Shown here piece after piece: positions 50,327 to 58,085 of a stretch of DNA of 64,000 nt. This DNA comes from Anaerolineales bacterium UBA5797. Its GTDB lineage: Bacteria; Chloroflexota; Anaerolineae; Anaerolineales; Villigracilaceae. Position numbers and translations under genes: made by a program. The stretch spans positions 34,879 through 98,878 of the forward strand of contig DIDP01000012.1 in assembly GCA_002418205.1 (NCBI GenBank), in the 5' to 3' direction. How positions within the stretch are numbered: the first letter of the stretch is position 1; every line of letters begins with the position of its first letter. Below the pieces are notes generated by a model, which saw only the letters and a list, made by a program, of their open reading frames with translations, did no database searches and was not told the origin of the DNA.

Positions 50327-51088
50327 TTATTGTAAGGCCACAATAATCGGCAACAACCCACATCCTGATTCCATGGATCCAATTGCCTTACCAATTATTG
50401 CGCCAAATGCTCTGGATTGGTCGCAAGCTTTCATTGCAAAGCCAGGTGTCAGTGAGGTTGTTAGCATATCACCGGGTTTCACGGATCCGTACTGAGCGTC
50501 AACTTTACAGAAAACTTTGCCCATCAATGCAAGGGGAACTCGATCACAATTCCCAGATTGCCTGCCCAAGATAATCCCAGGCTTTGTTTCCCCACTACCA
50601 GAGATCACACCCGCAACTCTATTGTCATAAGCTTTATCACATTGCCTTAACTTACCTTCATTATCAAATATCACTACAGTACCTGAATGGATATCTTCCA
50701 TATTGGCAATATCAAATTCCTCAGCGCAGTCAGCGTTTTCAAGAATAATATCCCCGGAATTCCCATCAAATTGAATAGTCTCTTTTCCATCACTATTTAG
50801 TAAAATTATTTTTCCTGTTTGCCCATCCAATCGGATTGTGATACTTTCATTGTTATTTCTCACCAAGATGCTATTCATTGCGCTTCGTAGTTGAATAACC
50901 ACCTTGTTATTTTTGTTCTTCACATGTATATCGCCGTCAATCAGGCCTGGAATAAATTTACCATCAGGCAGCTTTGTTGAATAAGTTCCCCCCAATGAAA
51001 TGTCTGCTGTCTTCCCATCTATTACTATTGTAGGCGTTGAGTTGTCATTTGGGCTGACTTCTACTTTTTCAGAAAATTTTTGTGGCAT
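50327..51088 (-). CDS. Fibre-like beta-repeat protein with a tail-fibre-type C-terminal domain
   Basis: 253 residues. The middle (about 30-125) has short beta repeats such as GKTADISLGG, GDIHVKNKNNKVV, TIRLDGQTGKIILLNSDG and FDGNSGDIILEN, like trimeric fibre or beta-helix shafts. The end (about 155-253) matches a domain seen at the C-terminus of phage-like fibres and surface proteins: RVAGVISGSG, PLALMGKVFCKVDAQYGSVKPGDMLTT, GFAMKA, AIIGKAIG. No export signal is present. A strong AGGAGG precedes the ATG. It might be a tip, spike or scaffold for the other island proteins. Confidence 0.72.
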   Translation of the reverse strand: MPQKFSEKVEVSPNDNSTPTIVIDGKTADISLGGTYSTKLPDGKFIPGLIDGDIHVKNKNNKVVIQLRSAMNSILVRNNNESITIRLDGQTGKIILLNSDGKETIQFDGNSGDIILENADCAEEFDIANMEDIHSGTVVIFDNEGKLRQCDKAYDNRVAGVISGSGETKPGIILGRQSGNCDRVPLALMGKVFCKVDAQYGSVKPGDMLTTSLTPGFAMKACDQSRAFGAIIGKAIGSMESGCGLLPIIVALQ

Positions 51089-51097
51089 TTTTGCCTC

Positions 51098-51610
51098 CTA
51101 CTTGCTGGAATATGGTCCTAACTCAAAAAGTTGGGCTAATTCATCTGGATCGACTCGATACGGAGATTCGAATCCTTCAAAAAAATGGTGATCGCGAATG
51201 AGATGAACAATCAAGCCGGGTCCCTCCATTTGTTGACCAGTCCGAAGATTGCGAATTTCCCAATCAATTGAAGCATGCCGCACACCTCCACCTTCCATGC
51301 ACTGCATATGATGAGGGTCTATCGACCAAGGACAAATCTGGAAGCCTGCATACTTCCTGATACTGACAGTGAAGTGTGGGGCGACTCGAATTGAGCGTCC
51401 AGTGTTTGTCTCAGCAACTTCAATCAACTTTTCAAGTCGTTCAGAAAGTTCAGTGTAACTCAACTTCAGTCCCAAAAGAGTTTCCGCATCCTGTGCCAAA
51501 ACTGCAGAGAGACTCTCGGTGGGACCCAAAAATCCAGCCTGCGAAAATCGACCGGGTCTCATTCGCGACTCAAGCTCTTCAATACTGAGAGGCGAGGAAT
51601 CCTGACTCAT
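51098..51610 (-). CDS. Unrecognised 170-residue protein
   Basis: No family recognised. The sequence is helical at the start (about residues 1-70: SPLSIEELESRMRPG, LSYTELSERLEKLIEVAETN) and then globular with conserved-looking His/Cys residues (FQICPWSIDPHHMQCMEGGGVRH and LIRDHHFFEG). ATG 51610 is used; a TTG five codons earlier is also possible and neither has a clear ribosome site, so translation may rely on its neighbour. It is 9 bases from the fibre-like gene. Confidence 0.62.
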   Translation of the reverse strand: MSQDSSPLSIEELESRMRPGRFSQAGFLGPTESLSAVLAQDAETLLGLKLSYTELSERLEKLIEVAETNTGRSIRVAPHFTVSIRKYAGFQICPWSIDPHHMQCMEGGGVRHASIDWEIRNLRTGQQMEGPGLIVHLIRDHHFFEGFESPYRVDPDELAQLFELGPYSSK

Positions 51611-51678
51611 GGTGTGATTTCTCAAAGAGGTGATAAGGTGATATTGTTCACCACCTTATCACCTTCACAAAACTAAGC

Positions 51679-52548
51679 CTATTCTTGCCGCTTGGGTAGG
51701 CGTGGTTGAATTTTTGGGGTTGGCATTATTTTTCCAACAGGATTTGTCGCTGCCTCGTATACATGAACAGATTTCATGACACTTCTACCACTAGCGGAAA
51801 GTATAGTCATCGGCATGACATAAACTGGCTGCAAGTATTTTTGGGTTTCTTTCCAACCTAATTCAAAGTAGGCAAAACGGGTTTCATTTACATTGATCTG
51901 GTAACTGGTATGTTTGGACCAATACCGTCTCAGATCTTCCTCGGCCAACTTTGGAGACCGGAGCTTTGTGACAGGACGATACGCGTCCTTAATATTCCTC
52001 CAGAGACGGTCAATACCGGTTACTTCGCCTTGTTGATCTAGATACACGACTATCTTACCACCTGGCCCATCCACAGGGATTCGATCAATTACTCGCTGAA
52101 AAGCAATACCCACGTCAATTATTCGTTCATCTCCTTTCCTAGTTGCCAACTCGATACTACCCACATGAAGACGGGAAACTTTAAGGACACGTAGTTCTTT
52201 CAAAGAAGCAAGTTTGTATTTTCTCACAATTTCCTGTGCTCTTTTTATCGCAGTCTTATCATCGTATTTGATATTCGATTTGCCATCGTCTATCTGCCAT
52301 CGACTTATGTCTTGATAACGCAAACCACCCGACACTTTATAAACTGTGACCGAAAATTGCCCTTCAAGGTAAGTATATTTATTTTCGTCTTCTTGAAATC
52401 TACCTCGACCTAAGTTTCCAGACACGCCAAACGCCATAGCAGTATCTATTAACTTTCCGCGGGTAATGCCTGGTGGTGTCAGACGATAGATCTGGGTTCG
52501 CGCTTGTGGTAGATTTTCCAACGTGGACAGAAACTTTATTTCAGGCAT
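51679..52548 (-). CDS. Unrecognised 289-residue partner of the DUF6345 protein
   Basis: Start at 52548 is set by AAGGAGG. No signal peptide. A central part (about 95-190) reads KRAQEIVRKYKLASLKE then VDGPGGKIVVYLDQQGEVTGIDRLWR, a helix-plus-sheet layout similar to PepSY-like or propeptide-type modules. Similar text often accompanies DUF6345, in my recollection. The ends are beta-rich and the C-terminus is basic and Pro-rich (KIQPRLPKRQE). It may act as the inhibitor, chaperone or substrate of the caspase-like protein; this is inference from adjacency. Confidence 0.62.
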   Translation of the reverse strand: MPEIKFLSTLENLPQARTQIYRLTPPGITRGKLIDTAMAFGVSGNLGRGRFQEDENKYTYLEGQFSVTVYKVSGGLRYQDISRWQIDDGKSNIKYDDKTAIKRAQEIVRKYKLASLKELRVLKVSRLHVGSIELATRKGDERIIDVGIAFQRVIDRIPVDGPGGKIVVYLDQQGEVTGIDRLWRNIKDAYRPVTKLRSPKLAEEDLRRYWSKHTSYQINVNETRFAYFELGWKETQKYLQPVYVMPMTILSASGRSVMKSVHVYEAATNPVGKIMPTPKIQPRLPKRQE

Positions 52549-52581
52549 AGGATACCTCCTTACTGCACGCAATAACCATGA

Positions 52582-53295
52582 TTAGCTGCGCCATTTCCAA
52601 GCCAGCCAGTTTGTGGATGTAACAGCATAGTCACGCCAATTTATTGATTCATTCTCACGACGATTTATGGCTTCGCTCTGGGATGCTCCGGCTGCAATCG
52701 CAATAGCATCATCATTAAGCCAGAAGGAATATGCATGATCAAGCCAAGCATTTGCTAGCTTGTTACCCCTACCGGCATCGTCGCCAAAATCTGAACCCAG
52801 ATCGTCATTCCACCAACTATCCGAACCATTTCCAATGAAACCGAATACCAAATGGACTCCTTGCATTGGACCACCCCAAACAGCAAGGACATGATCCTTT
52901 GATGTATTTAGTACAGCTTGGCAACAATCAAGCACGAACCATTTCAGCATTTTTCTGCCAAGCCTCCATTTATCGGAAGAGCCAAGGCAATGCTGATGTT
53001 GCACGGCAAAACAAATGTGCATGACATTACCCCAATTACCACCATGGTCAGAGTAATAACAAAAGTGAACATTATCCAACCAGTTCAGCGAATCTCCGCC
53101 ATGATCGGGATGACGAAAATCGGTTTCCCAAGCATTATCGTTCCCAAAATTAAAAATCTTAGAATGACCGTGGCTTCCCATCTCATTGTAGAAACCTACA
53201 GCATGATCGTCGCGATAGGATAGATTGTTCTGATTGCATGAGTCATTGTGGAAAGTATTTATCCATTCCACACCTACTCGAACTTGTAGGGTCAT
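52582..53295 (-). CDS. DUF6345 protein with caspase-fold (clan CD) motifs
   Basis: 237 residues from ATG 53295, with GAGGAGG upstream. After GVEWINTFHNDSC the sequence shows VHFCYYSDHGG (His84) and LKWFVLDCCQ (Asp123, Cys125). A hydrophobic strand ending in His-Gly, followed by a hydrophobic strand ending in Asp-x-Cys, is the catalytic dyad pattern of caspases, gingipains and CHAT proteases. The rest fits DUF6345, whose activity is not established. It is the first gene of the six-gene A+T-rich unit and lacks a signal peptide. Cysteine peptidase activity is a strong inference, not shown. Confidence 0.75.
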   Translation of the reverse strand: MTLQVRVGVEWINTFHNDSCNQNNLSYRDDHAVGFYNEMGSHGHSKIFNFGNDNAWETDFRHPDHGGDSLNWLDNVHFCYYSDHGGNWGNVMHICFAVQHQHCLGSSDKWRLGRKMLKWFVLDCCQAVLNTSKDHVLAVWGGPMQGVHLVFGFIGNGSDSWWNDDLGSDFGDDAGRGNKLANAWLDHAYSFWLNDDAIAIAAGASQSEAINRRENESINWRDYAVTSTNWLAWKWRS

Positions 53296-53946
53296 AATAA
53301 TCCTCCTCATTCATCTTGTTTCGTAATCGCTCCAGAGATCTGAATAAATCTGATCATTGTTTGTAATAGCAATGAGTGTTTCTTAAATTCAGTAAATCAC
53401 AGGTTTGCTGTAGTAACGGTTGTAACCGTTGGATTTTCGACTGATTCCAGCTAATTTCACGAGAAAAGGCGACTAAAGTAGCTACAACGGAACGTTCAAA
53501 GACTGAATCTGTGATTTACTGAAATTACTTAAAAGAACCTCCTCTCCTTCAATAGCGTAAAAAATAAAAGCGAAGCAATCCTAAGAGGAGAGTTTCGCTT
53601 TCAAAGTTACCAAGACATTAAATAACGAATCGCTTTGAATAAGTCTCGGAAATGTTTTATTAATTTTTATAGATATACTATAGCACGCTCGATTTGTGAA
53701 TTCAAGCACTAATTTTCTGTAGTTGTCAGACAAGGCAAGAAAGACTTATCCATATCGAGACGAGGAAACGGCGTGTGGGAGGGAATGAGGAACCTATCCC
53801 CCCTTTCCCAAATGGGAAGGGGGCTGTGTTGATTGATAAGTTTGTCGATTTTCCAAAACTATGTGATGTTTAAAGAGCAAAGGCTTCGCCCCGTTCGGGG
53901 ACAAAGTACCCGAAGCGAAGCGGAGTGGTAGACGGGAGAGAGCCGT
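53296..53946. other. 650-bp intergenic region rich in repeats
   Basis: No credible gene. It contains the 136-bp inverted-repeat element at 53388-53523, a hairpin at 53567-53601 (AAAGCGAA/TTCGCTTT with A-rich left flank, possibly the terminator of the lipoprotein gene), and a pyrimidine/purine hairpin at 53799-53823. The promoter of the six-gene island is probably in the first 90 bp, but no strong -35/-10 pair was seen. Confidence 0.6.
53388..53523. repeat. MITE-like inverted-repeat element
   Basis: Bounded by the perfect 14-base pair TTCAGTAAATCACA (53388-53401) and TGTGATTTACTGAA (53510-53523), with flanking similarity extending a few more bases. An inner palindrome AACGGTT/AACCGTT is near 53420. 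No ORF. Confidence 0.65.
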
Positions 53947-54546
53947 CTACTCCCCTGCTGAACAGGGGGACCATGTCCATGAGCTCGTTACCGCTGAGTA
54001 CATAGCCTCCATCTGGTCGTTTGCCGCGTGATTCTCCGAGCGGGTTGGCATGAATGCAAGGACGTAGAGAGTCCCTTGGTGCACCACGTACACCCTGCGC
54101 TGAAGATCCTGACCCGGCATACCATCCAGCACCACCGCCGGTTCGCCGTCGAGTGTGAGGTCCCAACGACCAACGTCCACGCCGGCTGCGTAGGTCATAT
54201 CCTGATCAGCAATCACTTCAATGGTGCGATCATAGGCATCGCTGATCTCGATCCAGAAGAGCCCTTTCGCATTAGAGCCTGGGAGATCGGGGGCGGCGAT
54301 TTCCACTGCATCGGCGTCAATTTGTGTGTATCCTTGAGGATAGGAAAAGCAGAGACCCAACCGATCGCTGTCGCTTGAGGACAACTCCGCTGTATCATCC
54401 ACACCAGATTGAGACGTCTCGGTCATAGCGACGGCTGGAGTGGGAACCGGCGTGGATACAACTTCAAACGAGAAGCTGCAGGCATTAAGCAGCAATGAAC
54501 CTGCTGTAAACAACAGGATGGGCAACAAACATTTATGGTCTTTCAT
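53947..54546 (-). CDS. Lipoprotein of unknown function
   Basis: 199 residues. Lys-rich start and LLFTAGSLLLNAC lipobox with lipidated Cys near residue 23. A Thr/Pro/Ser linker follows (about 30-60), then a compact domain with GLCFSYPQGYTQIDAD, GVDVGRWDLTLDGEPAVVLDGMPGQDLQRRVYVVHQGTLYVLAFMP, a pattern common in small exported proteins of Anaerolineae. No named family. It stands alone between the repeat-rich gap and the divergent MFS gene. Confidence 0.75.
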   Translation of the reverse strand: MKDHKCLLPILLFTAGSLLLNACSFSFEVVSTPVPTPAVAMTETSQSGVDDTAELSSSDSDRLGLCFSYPQGYTQIDADAVEIAAPDLPGSNAKGLFWIEISDAYDRTIEVIADQDMTYAAGVDVGRWDLTLDGEPAVVLDGMPGQDLQRRVYVVHQGTLYVLAFMPTRSENHAANDQMEAMYSAVTSSWTWSPCSAGE

Positions 54547-54687
54547 TCAAACTCACTTTTGTTATGAAGAAGGAAGTTAACGACGCTTATATGACGTTGG
54601 CGCCATATTTCTTGTTCCACGCCTGGCGGAAAACCTGTGCAACCTGCCCACAATATGAGGTTGGTTCTGCTTTACAATTAGCCCTTC

Positions 54688-55983
54688 ATGGGCGAATACC
54701 TTGACCTCCTCAAACGCAATCACAACTTCCGCTATTTGTGGTGGGGAAATGTCATCTCGCTGTTGGGCGATTGGTTCAACCTGATCGCCTCCGCCGCGCT
54801 GGTCACCGAGCTGACGAGTTCGGGCGTGGCGATCAGCTACCTGTTCCTGGTCCGTTTTCTGCCGCAATTTTTGTTCAGTCCCATTGCGGGTGTCATAGCA
54901 GACCGTTACGACCGCAGGAAGATCATGATCGTTGCCGACCTCCTGCGCGCGGTCACCGTGCTGGGTTTCCTCCTCATTCGTTCAGCAGATCACCTCTGGC
55001 TGTTCTACCTGTTGACCGCGGCGCAATTCGTGCTCAGCGCGCTGTTCGTCCCTGCCCGTTCGGCGGCGCTGGCAAATATCGTCGAGCAAAAGGACCTCGT
55101 CACCGCTAACGCGCTGGATAGTTTCACCTGGAGCACGATGTTCGCCCTGGGCGCCTTCCTCGGCGGCGTCATCGCCACATTGTTCGGCAACCAGACTGCC
55201 TTTGTGATGGACGCGTCCACGTTTCTGCTGTCTGCGTTGTTGATCGGTCGCATCGTTCTGCCCAAACGCGAACGGACGTCCGCTTCATCCGCAGCCGGAG
55301 GCTGGCTCGAACTCAAGGACGGGATCCGCTACCTGTGGCATTTCCCCTTTTTATTGGGGATCAGTTTCGTCAAAGCGGCAGGTTCCTTCGTGTGGGGCGC
55401 CATCAACGTGCTGGAAGTTTCCTATGCAAACCTTGTCTATCCATTATCAGGCACCGCGTTCACCCGCTGGCTGTCCATTGAAAGTGGAGGCACCGCCACA
55501 TTGGGGTTGATCTACGTCGCCAGCGGACTCGGCACAGGACTCGGTCCCCTGCTCATGCGCCGCTGGCTGGGCGACTCAAAGAAACGCCTCATGCTCGGCA
55601 TCTCCATCGGCTTCTTCCTGACAGCCACCGGCATCCTTGGGCTTGGATTTGTGAATACCCTCCCTGCTTTTCTAATCGCCACCTTTGTGCGAACCTTCGG
55701 CACGGGAACCATCTGGGTATTTTCCGCGGTGCTGCTGCAGATCATGGTGCCCGATCACGTCAAAGGCCGCGTCTTCGGCTTCGAGTTTGCCGCCCTCACG
55801 CTGACCGAATCCATCTCCGTTTTGGCGGCGGGGTACACACAGGATGCGTTCGGATGGTCACTCGTCACGGTTTCAAATACATTTGGCTGGCTCGGTATCG
55901 TGGTCTTCCTCTTGTTGATGATCTTCTTCTTAACCACACGAGACAAACTCCACAGGTATGAAACCAATGGGCAATTTTCTTGA
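54688..55983 (+). CDS. MFS transporter, EntS-like efflux protein
   Basis: 431 residues with twelve hydrophobic helices. The MFS loop motif is IADRYDRRKIMIVADLLRA between helices 2 and 3, and the first segment FRYLWWGNVISLLGDWFNLIASAALV is typical of the EntS/MdtG-like exporters. Cargo is not predictable; drugs, siderophores or metabolites are possible. No strong ribosome site. A strong promoter for the following gene overlaps its stop codon. Confidence 0.87.
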   Translation: MGEYLDLLKRNHNFRYLWWGNVISLLGDWFNLIASAALVTELTSSGVAISYLFLVRFLPQFLFSPIAGVIADRYDRRKIMIVADLLRAVTVLGFLLIRSADHLWLFYLLTAAQFVLSALFVPARSAALANIVEQKDLVTANALDSFTWSTMFALGAFLGGVIATLFGNQTAFVMDASTFLLSALLIGRIVLPKRERTSASSAAGGWLELKDGIRYLWHFPFLLGISFVKAAGSFVWGAINVLEVSYANLVYPLSGTAFTRWLSIESGGTATLGLIYVASGLGTGLGPLLMRRWLGDSKKRLMLGISIGFFLTATGILGLGFVNTLPAFLIATFVRTFGTGTIWVFSAVLLQIMVPDHVKGRVFGFEFAALTLTESISVLAAGYTQDAFGWSLVTVSNTFGWLGIVVFLLLMIFFLTTRDKLHRYETNGQFS

Positions 55984-56008
55984 CAATATAGGTATAAATT
56001 AGTATAAA
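55980..56008 (+). promoter_or_regulatory. Consensus promoter before the small membrane protein gene
   Basis: TTGACA (55980-55985), 17-bp spacer, TATAAA (56003-56008), nearly ideal for the housekeeping sigma factor. It begins in the stop codon of the MFS gene. It implies a leader of about 175 bases before 56191. That leader holds a possible stem (about 56034-56082), with no known riboswitch recognised. Confidence 0.75.
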
Positions 56009-56190
56009 CATGTCATCTGATGGGGCTATGATCCGGGAGACCTTTACTGGTCGCTTGCGCAAACATCTTGCGAGGTCCCTGGATAGCCAGCAGCGAAACC
56101 GGCGTCAGTGGGTAATTCAGGACGCGCCGATCCCGAACATAAATTTACTGTCCGTCCTCAGCGCTTCCTCCACTATTTATAAGGAGAAAC

Positions 56191-56700
56191 ATGAACTACT
56201 ATTTATTGGTACTGCGTATCTTCCATATCGGTGCGGGTGTGTTCTGGGTTGGCAGCACCTTGCTGCTGGCTTTTGTCATCACTCCTGCTTTAAAGGCAAC
56301 CGGGGGATCAGGGCAGAAGTTCGTCGATTATTTGATTACCAAAAAGAGGTTTGGCACAGAATCGGCAGGCGCGGGAGGCATGGCGGGCCTGGCCGGGTTG
56401 CTGTTGTACTGGAACGATTCACAGGGGCTCACTTCCCCCTGGATGGGATCGAGCGCAGGCATCGGTTTTGGCGTCGGTGCCGTGCTCGGGCTGATCGCTT
56501 TCGTCTTCGGCGTTCTCACCGACCGCAAACTGAAAGCCATGGCAGGGCTCAGGGAGCAGATCGAAAATGCTCCTTCCAATGAAAAGACAATGCAATTGCA
56601 GGAACTGGAAAAACAACAGGCCACGTATTTGAATATCTGCGTCATAACATTGATCCTGTCCCTGTGGATCATGGCAGTCGCGCGGTATCTGGTCTTCTGA
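56191..56700 (+). CDS. Four-helix membrane protein, CopD/DUF2269-like
   Basis: 169 residues. Four hydrophobic helices: LLVLRIFHIGAGVFWVGSTLLLAFVITPAL, then GGMAGLAGLLLYW, GIGFGVGAVLGLIAFVFGVL and NICVITLILSLWIMAVARYL, with a charged cytosolic coil (about 108-140). The first helix with His and Trp resembles the CopD/DUF2269 superfamily, some of which bind heme or copper. AAGGAG precedes the ATG. Function unknown. Confidence 0.75.
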   Translation: MNYYLLVLRIFHIGAGVFWVGSTLLLAFVITPALKATGGSGQKFVDYLITKKRFGTESAGAGGMAGLAGLLLYWNDSQGLTSPWMGSSAGIGFGVGAVLGLIAFVFGVLTDRKLKAMAGLREQIENAPSNEKTMQLQELEKQQATYLNICVITLILSLWIMAVARYLVF

Positions 56701-56749
56701 TTAAGAGTGTGGGTGTTCAAGGATAGGGTGTTTTCCAGATTAAATATTC

Positions 56750-56778
56750 TTGACACAGAATGTCACCTCTCATAAAAT
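56750..56778 (+). promoter_or_regulatory. Consensus promoter before a short leader ORF
   Basis: TTGACA (56750-56755), 17-bp spacer, TAAAAT (56773-56778). It drives a leader that contains a 20-codon ORF and then a terminator before the hydrolase gene at 57010. Confidence 0.65.
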
Positions 56779-56823
56779 ACGAGCAACTTCGTCCAAAATC
56801 ACGAAAGGAGGCACGACATCAAA

Positions 56824-56886
56824 ATGACAGGCAGCTTCCCACTCCACAATATCCTTTTGAGCGCGCCTCCCGCAGGTGGAATATAG
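56824..56886 (+). CDS. 20-residue leader peptide ORF
   Basis: ATG to TAG encoding MTGSFPLHNILLSAPPAGGI, with AAAGGAGG (56804-56811) twelve bases upstream. The strong ribosome site, the short length and a terminator at 56921-56953 suggest an attenuation leader for the hydrolase gene. No run of one amino acid codon is present that would name the signal. Confidence 0.35.
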   Translation: MTGSFPLHNILLSAPPAGGI

Positions 56887-56920
56887 CAACGGTTTAATCC
56901 GTTTCCTTTAACGTATCCAG

Positions 56921-56953
56921 CCGCAGGCGTGTCCGCTCACCCTGCGGTTTTTT
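56921..56953 (+). terminator. Terminator or attenuator before the hydrolase gene
   Basis: Stem CCGCAGG (56921-56927) with CCTGCGG (56941-56947), 13-base loop, then six T (56948-56953). It follows the leader ORF and precedes the hydrolase start by 57 bases. Confidence 0.75.
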
Positions 56954-57009
56954 GATTCCATCATCGTCGCAGGGCGTTCGATCCGATGAAAAAACATCCA
57001 AGAGGAAAA

Positions 57010-57930
57010 ATGAATAGGTTAAAACCCAAAAGCGACTTTGTGCACGTGAACGGGATCCGTTTGCATTATCTCGATTGGGGAGGGGAAGGTCCCGCGCTGG
57101 TCTTTCTGACCGGCATGGGATCATCCGCTTACATCTACAACAGCTTTGCCCCGCGCTTTACGGACAGGTTCCGCGTCCTGGCGCTCACCCGCCGCGGACA
57201 CGGCGATTCAGACTACCCCGAAACCGGCTACGACCCCGATACGCTCGTGGCGGATATCCGTCAATTCATGGATGCGCTGCATATCAAAAAAGTTGTCCTT
57301 GCTGGCCACTCGCTGGCAGGCGTCGAGCTGACACATTTTGCCGCCACCCATCCGGAGCGGGTCGAAAAGCTGATCTATCTGGATGCACTCGATGACCGAA
57401 GAAGAGAAGCAGCGGTCCATGCGCAAAATCCGCTCAACAAGATACAGATCAAAAGAGAGCAAAGCGCTCCTCCGCGGACCTTTGAAGAATACATAGCCAT
57501 CGTAAAAAGGGATGTTCCAGAATTTGCAGCCATCTGGAACGATGTATGGGAGGAGGAGTTCCGTCACAGTGTAAGGGTCAACGAGGATGGAGTTTACATG
57601 GACAAAATGCCCGATTCTGTCGGGGAACAGCTCGCCAGACACTTGATCGCTGATTACGCTCCTCCAAAAGTGGAAACCATCATACCGAGGCTGTACTTCT
57701 TCGGACAAAGAAAACGCATACTGACAGATAATTACACGGAAGAACAAAAGGCTGCCTACGAAAAATTCTATCAGGAAGTTATGCAGCCTTATTTCAATTC
57801 CGTGGTCGCTGAAATTCAAGCCAGGTTTCCTAATGCAAAGATCATCGTGATTCCCAATGGACATCACTATTGCTTCATCGCGCAGGAGGATCAGGTCCAC
57901 GACGAGATGCGAAAATTTCTGCTCGAATAG
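57010..57930 (+). CDS. Alpha/beta hydrolase
   Basis: 306 residues. The nucleophile elbow is LAGHSLAGVE with the serine between two glycines' neighbourhood, the oxyanion region is FLTGMGSSAYIYN, and GRGHGDSDYPETGY-like text (RRGHGDSDYP) is the classic second strand. The acid and base are likely within FFGQRKRILTD and NGHHYCFIAQ. The start at 57010 has AAGAGG upstream and is preferred to ATG 56986. Substrate unknown. No signal peptide. Confidence 0.88.
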   Translation: MNRLKPKSDFVHVNGIRLHYLDWGGEGPALVFLTGMGSSAYIYNSFAPRFTDRFRVLALTRRGHGDSDYPETGYDPDTLVADIRQFMDALHIKKVVLAGHSLAGVELTHFAATHPERVEKLIYLDALDDRRREAAVHAQNPLNKIQIKREQSAPPRTFEEYIAIVKRDVPEFAAIWNDVWEEEFRHSVRVNEDGVYMDKMPDSVGEQLARHLIADYAPPKVETIIPRLYFFGQRKRILTDNYTEEQKAAYEKFYQEVMQPYFNSVVAEIQARFPNAKIIVIPNGHHYCFIAQEDQVHDEMRKFLLE

Positions 57931-58018
57931 CGCTATCCACCAAGGTACCGGTCGGCTGGGCAGGCTCCGCCATCCTCGCCGACCGTCCTTTTGGAACGCA
58001 AAATCCATGAATTGCCCA

Positions 58019-58048
58019 TTGACAGGCAAGCTTTTTTTAAGGTATCCT
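58019..58048 (+). promoter_or_regulatory. Promoter of the LysM gene
   Basis: TTGACA (58019-58024), 18-bp spacer, TATCCT (58043-58048), 37 bases before the start codon. Confidence 0.6.
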
Positions 58049-58085
58049 TTGATTAGAACAGCCTTAAAGCGATGGAGAGGATCCA

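Noticed and set aside
47310..53295. Prophage or contractile-injection system
   Set aside because: Only one fibre-like protein is present. There is no sheath, tube, baseplate, capsid or integrase.
53870..54166. 98-codon minus-strand ORF in the lipoprotein region
   Set aside because: It overlaps the lipoprotein gene in another frame and has low-complexity repeat text.
56010..56582. 190-codon plus-strand ORF
   Set aside because: Frame-shifted shadow of the membrane-protein gene; starts inside the promoter.
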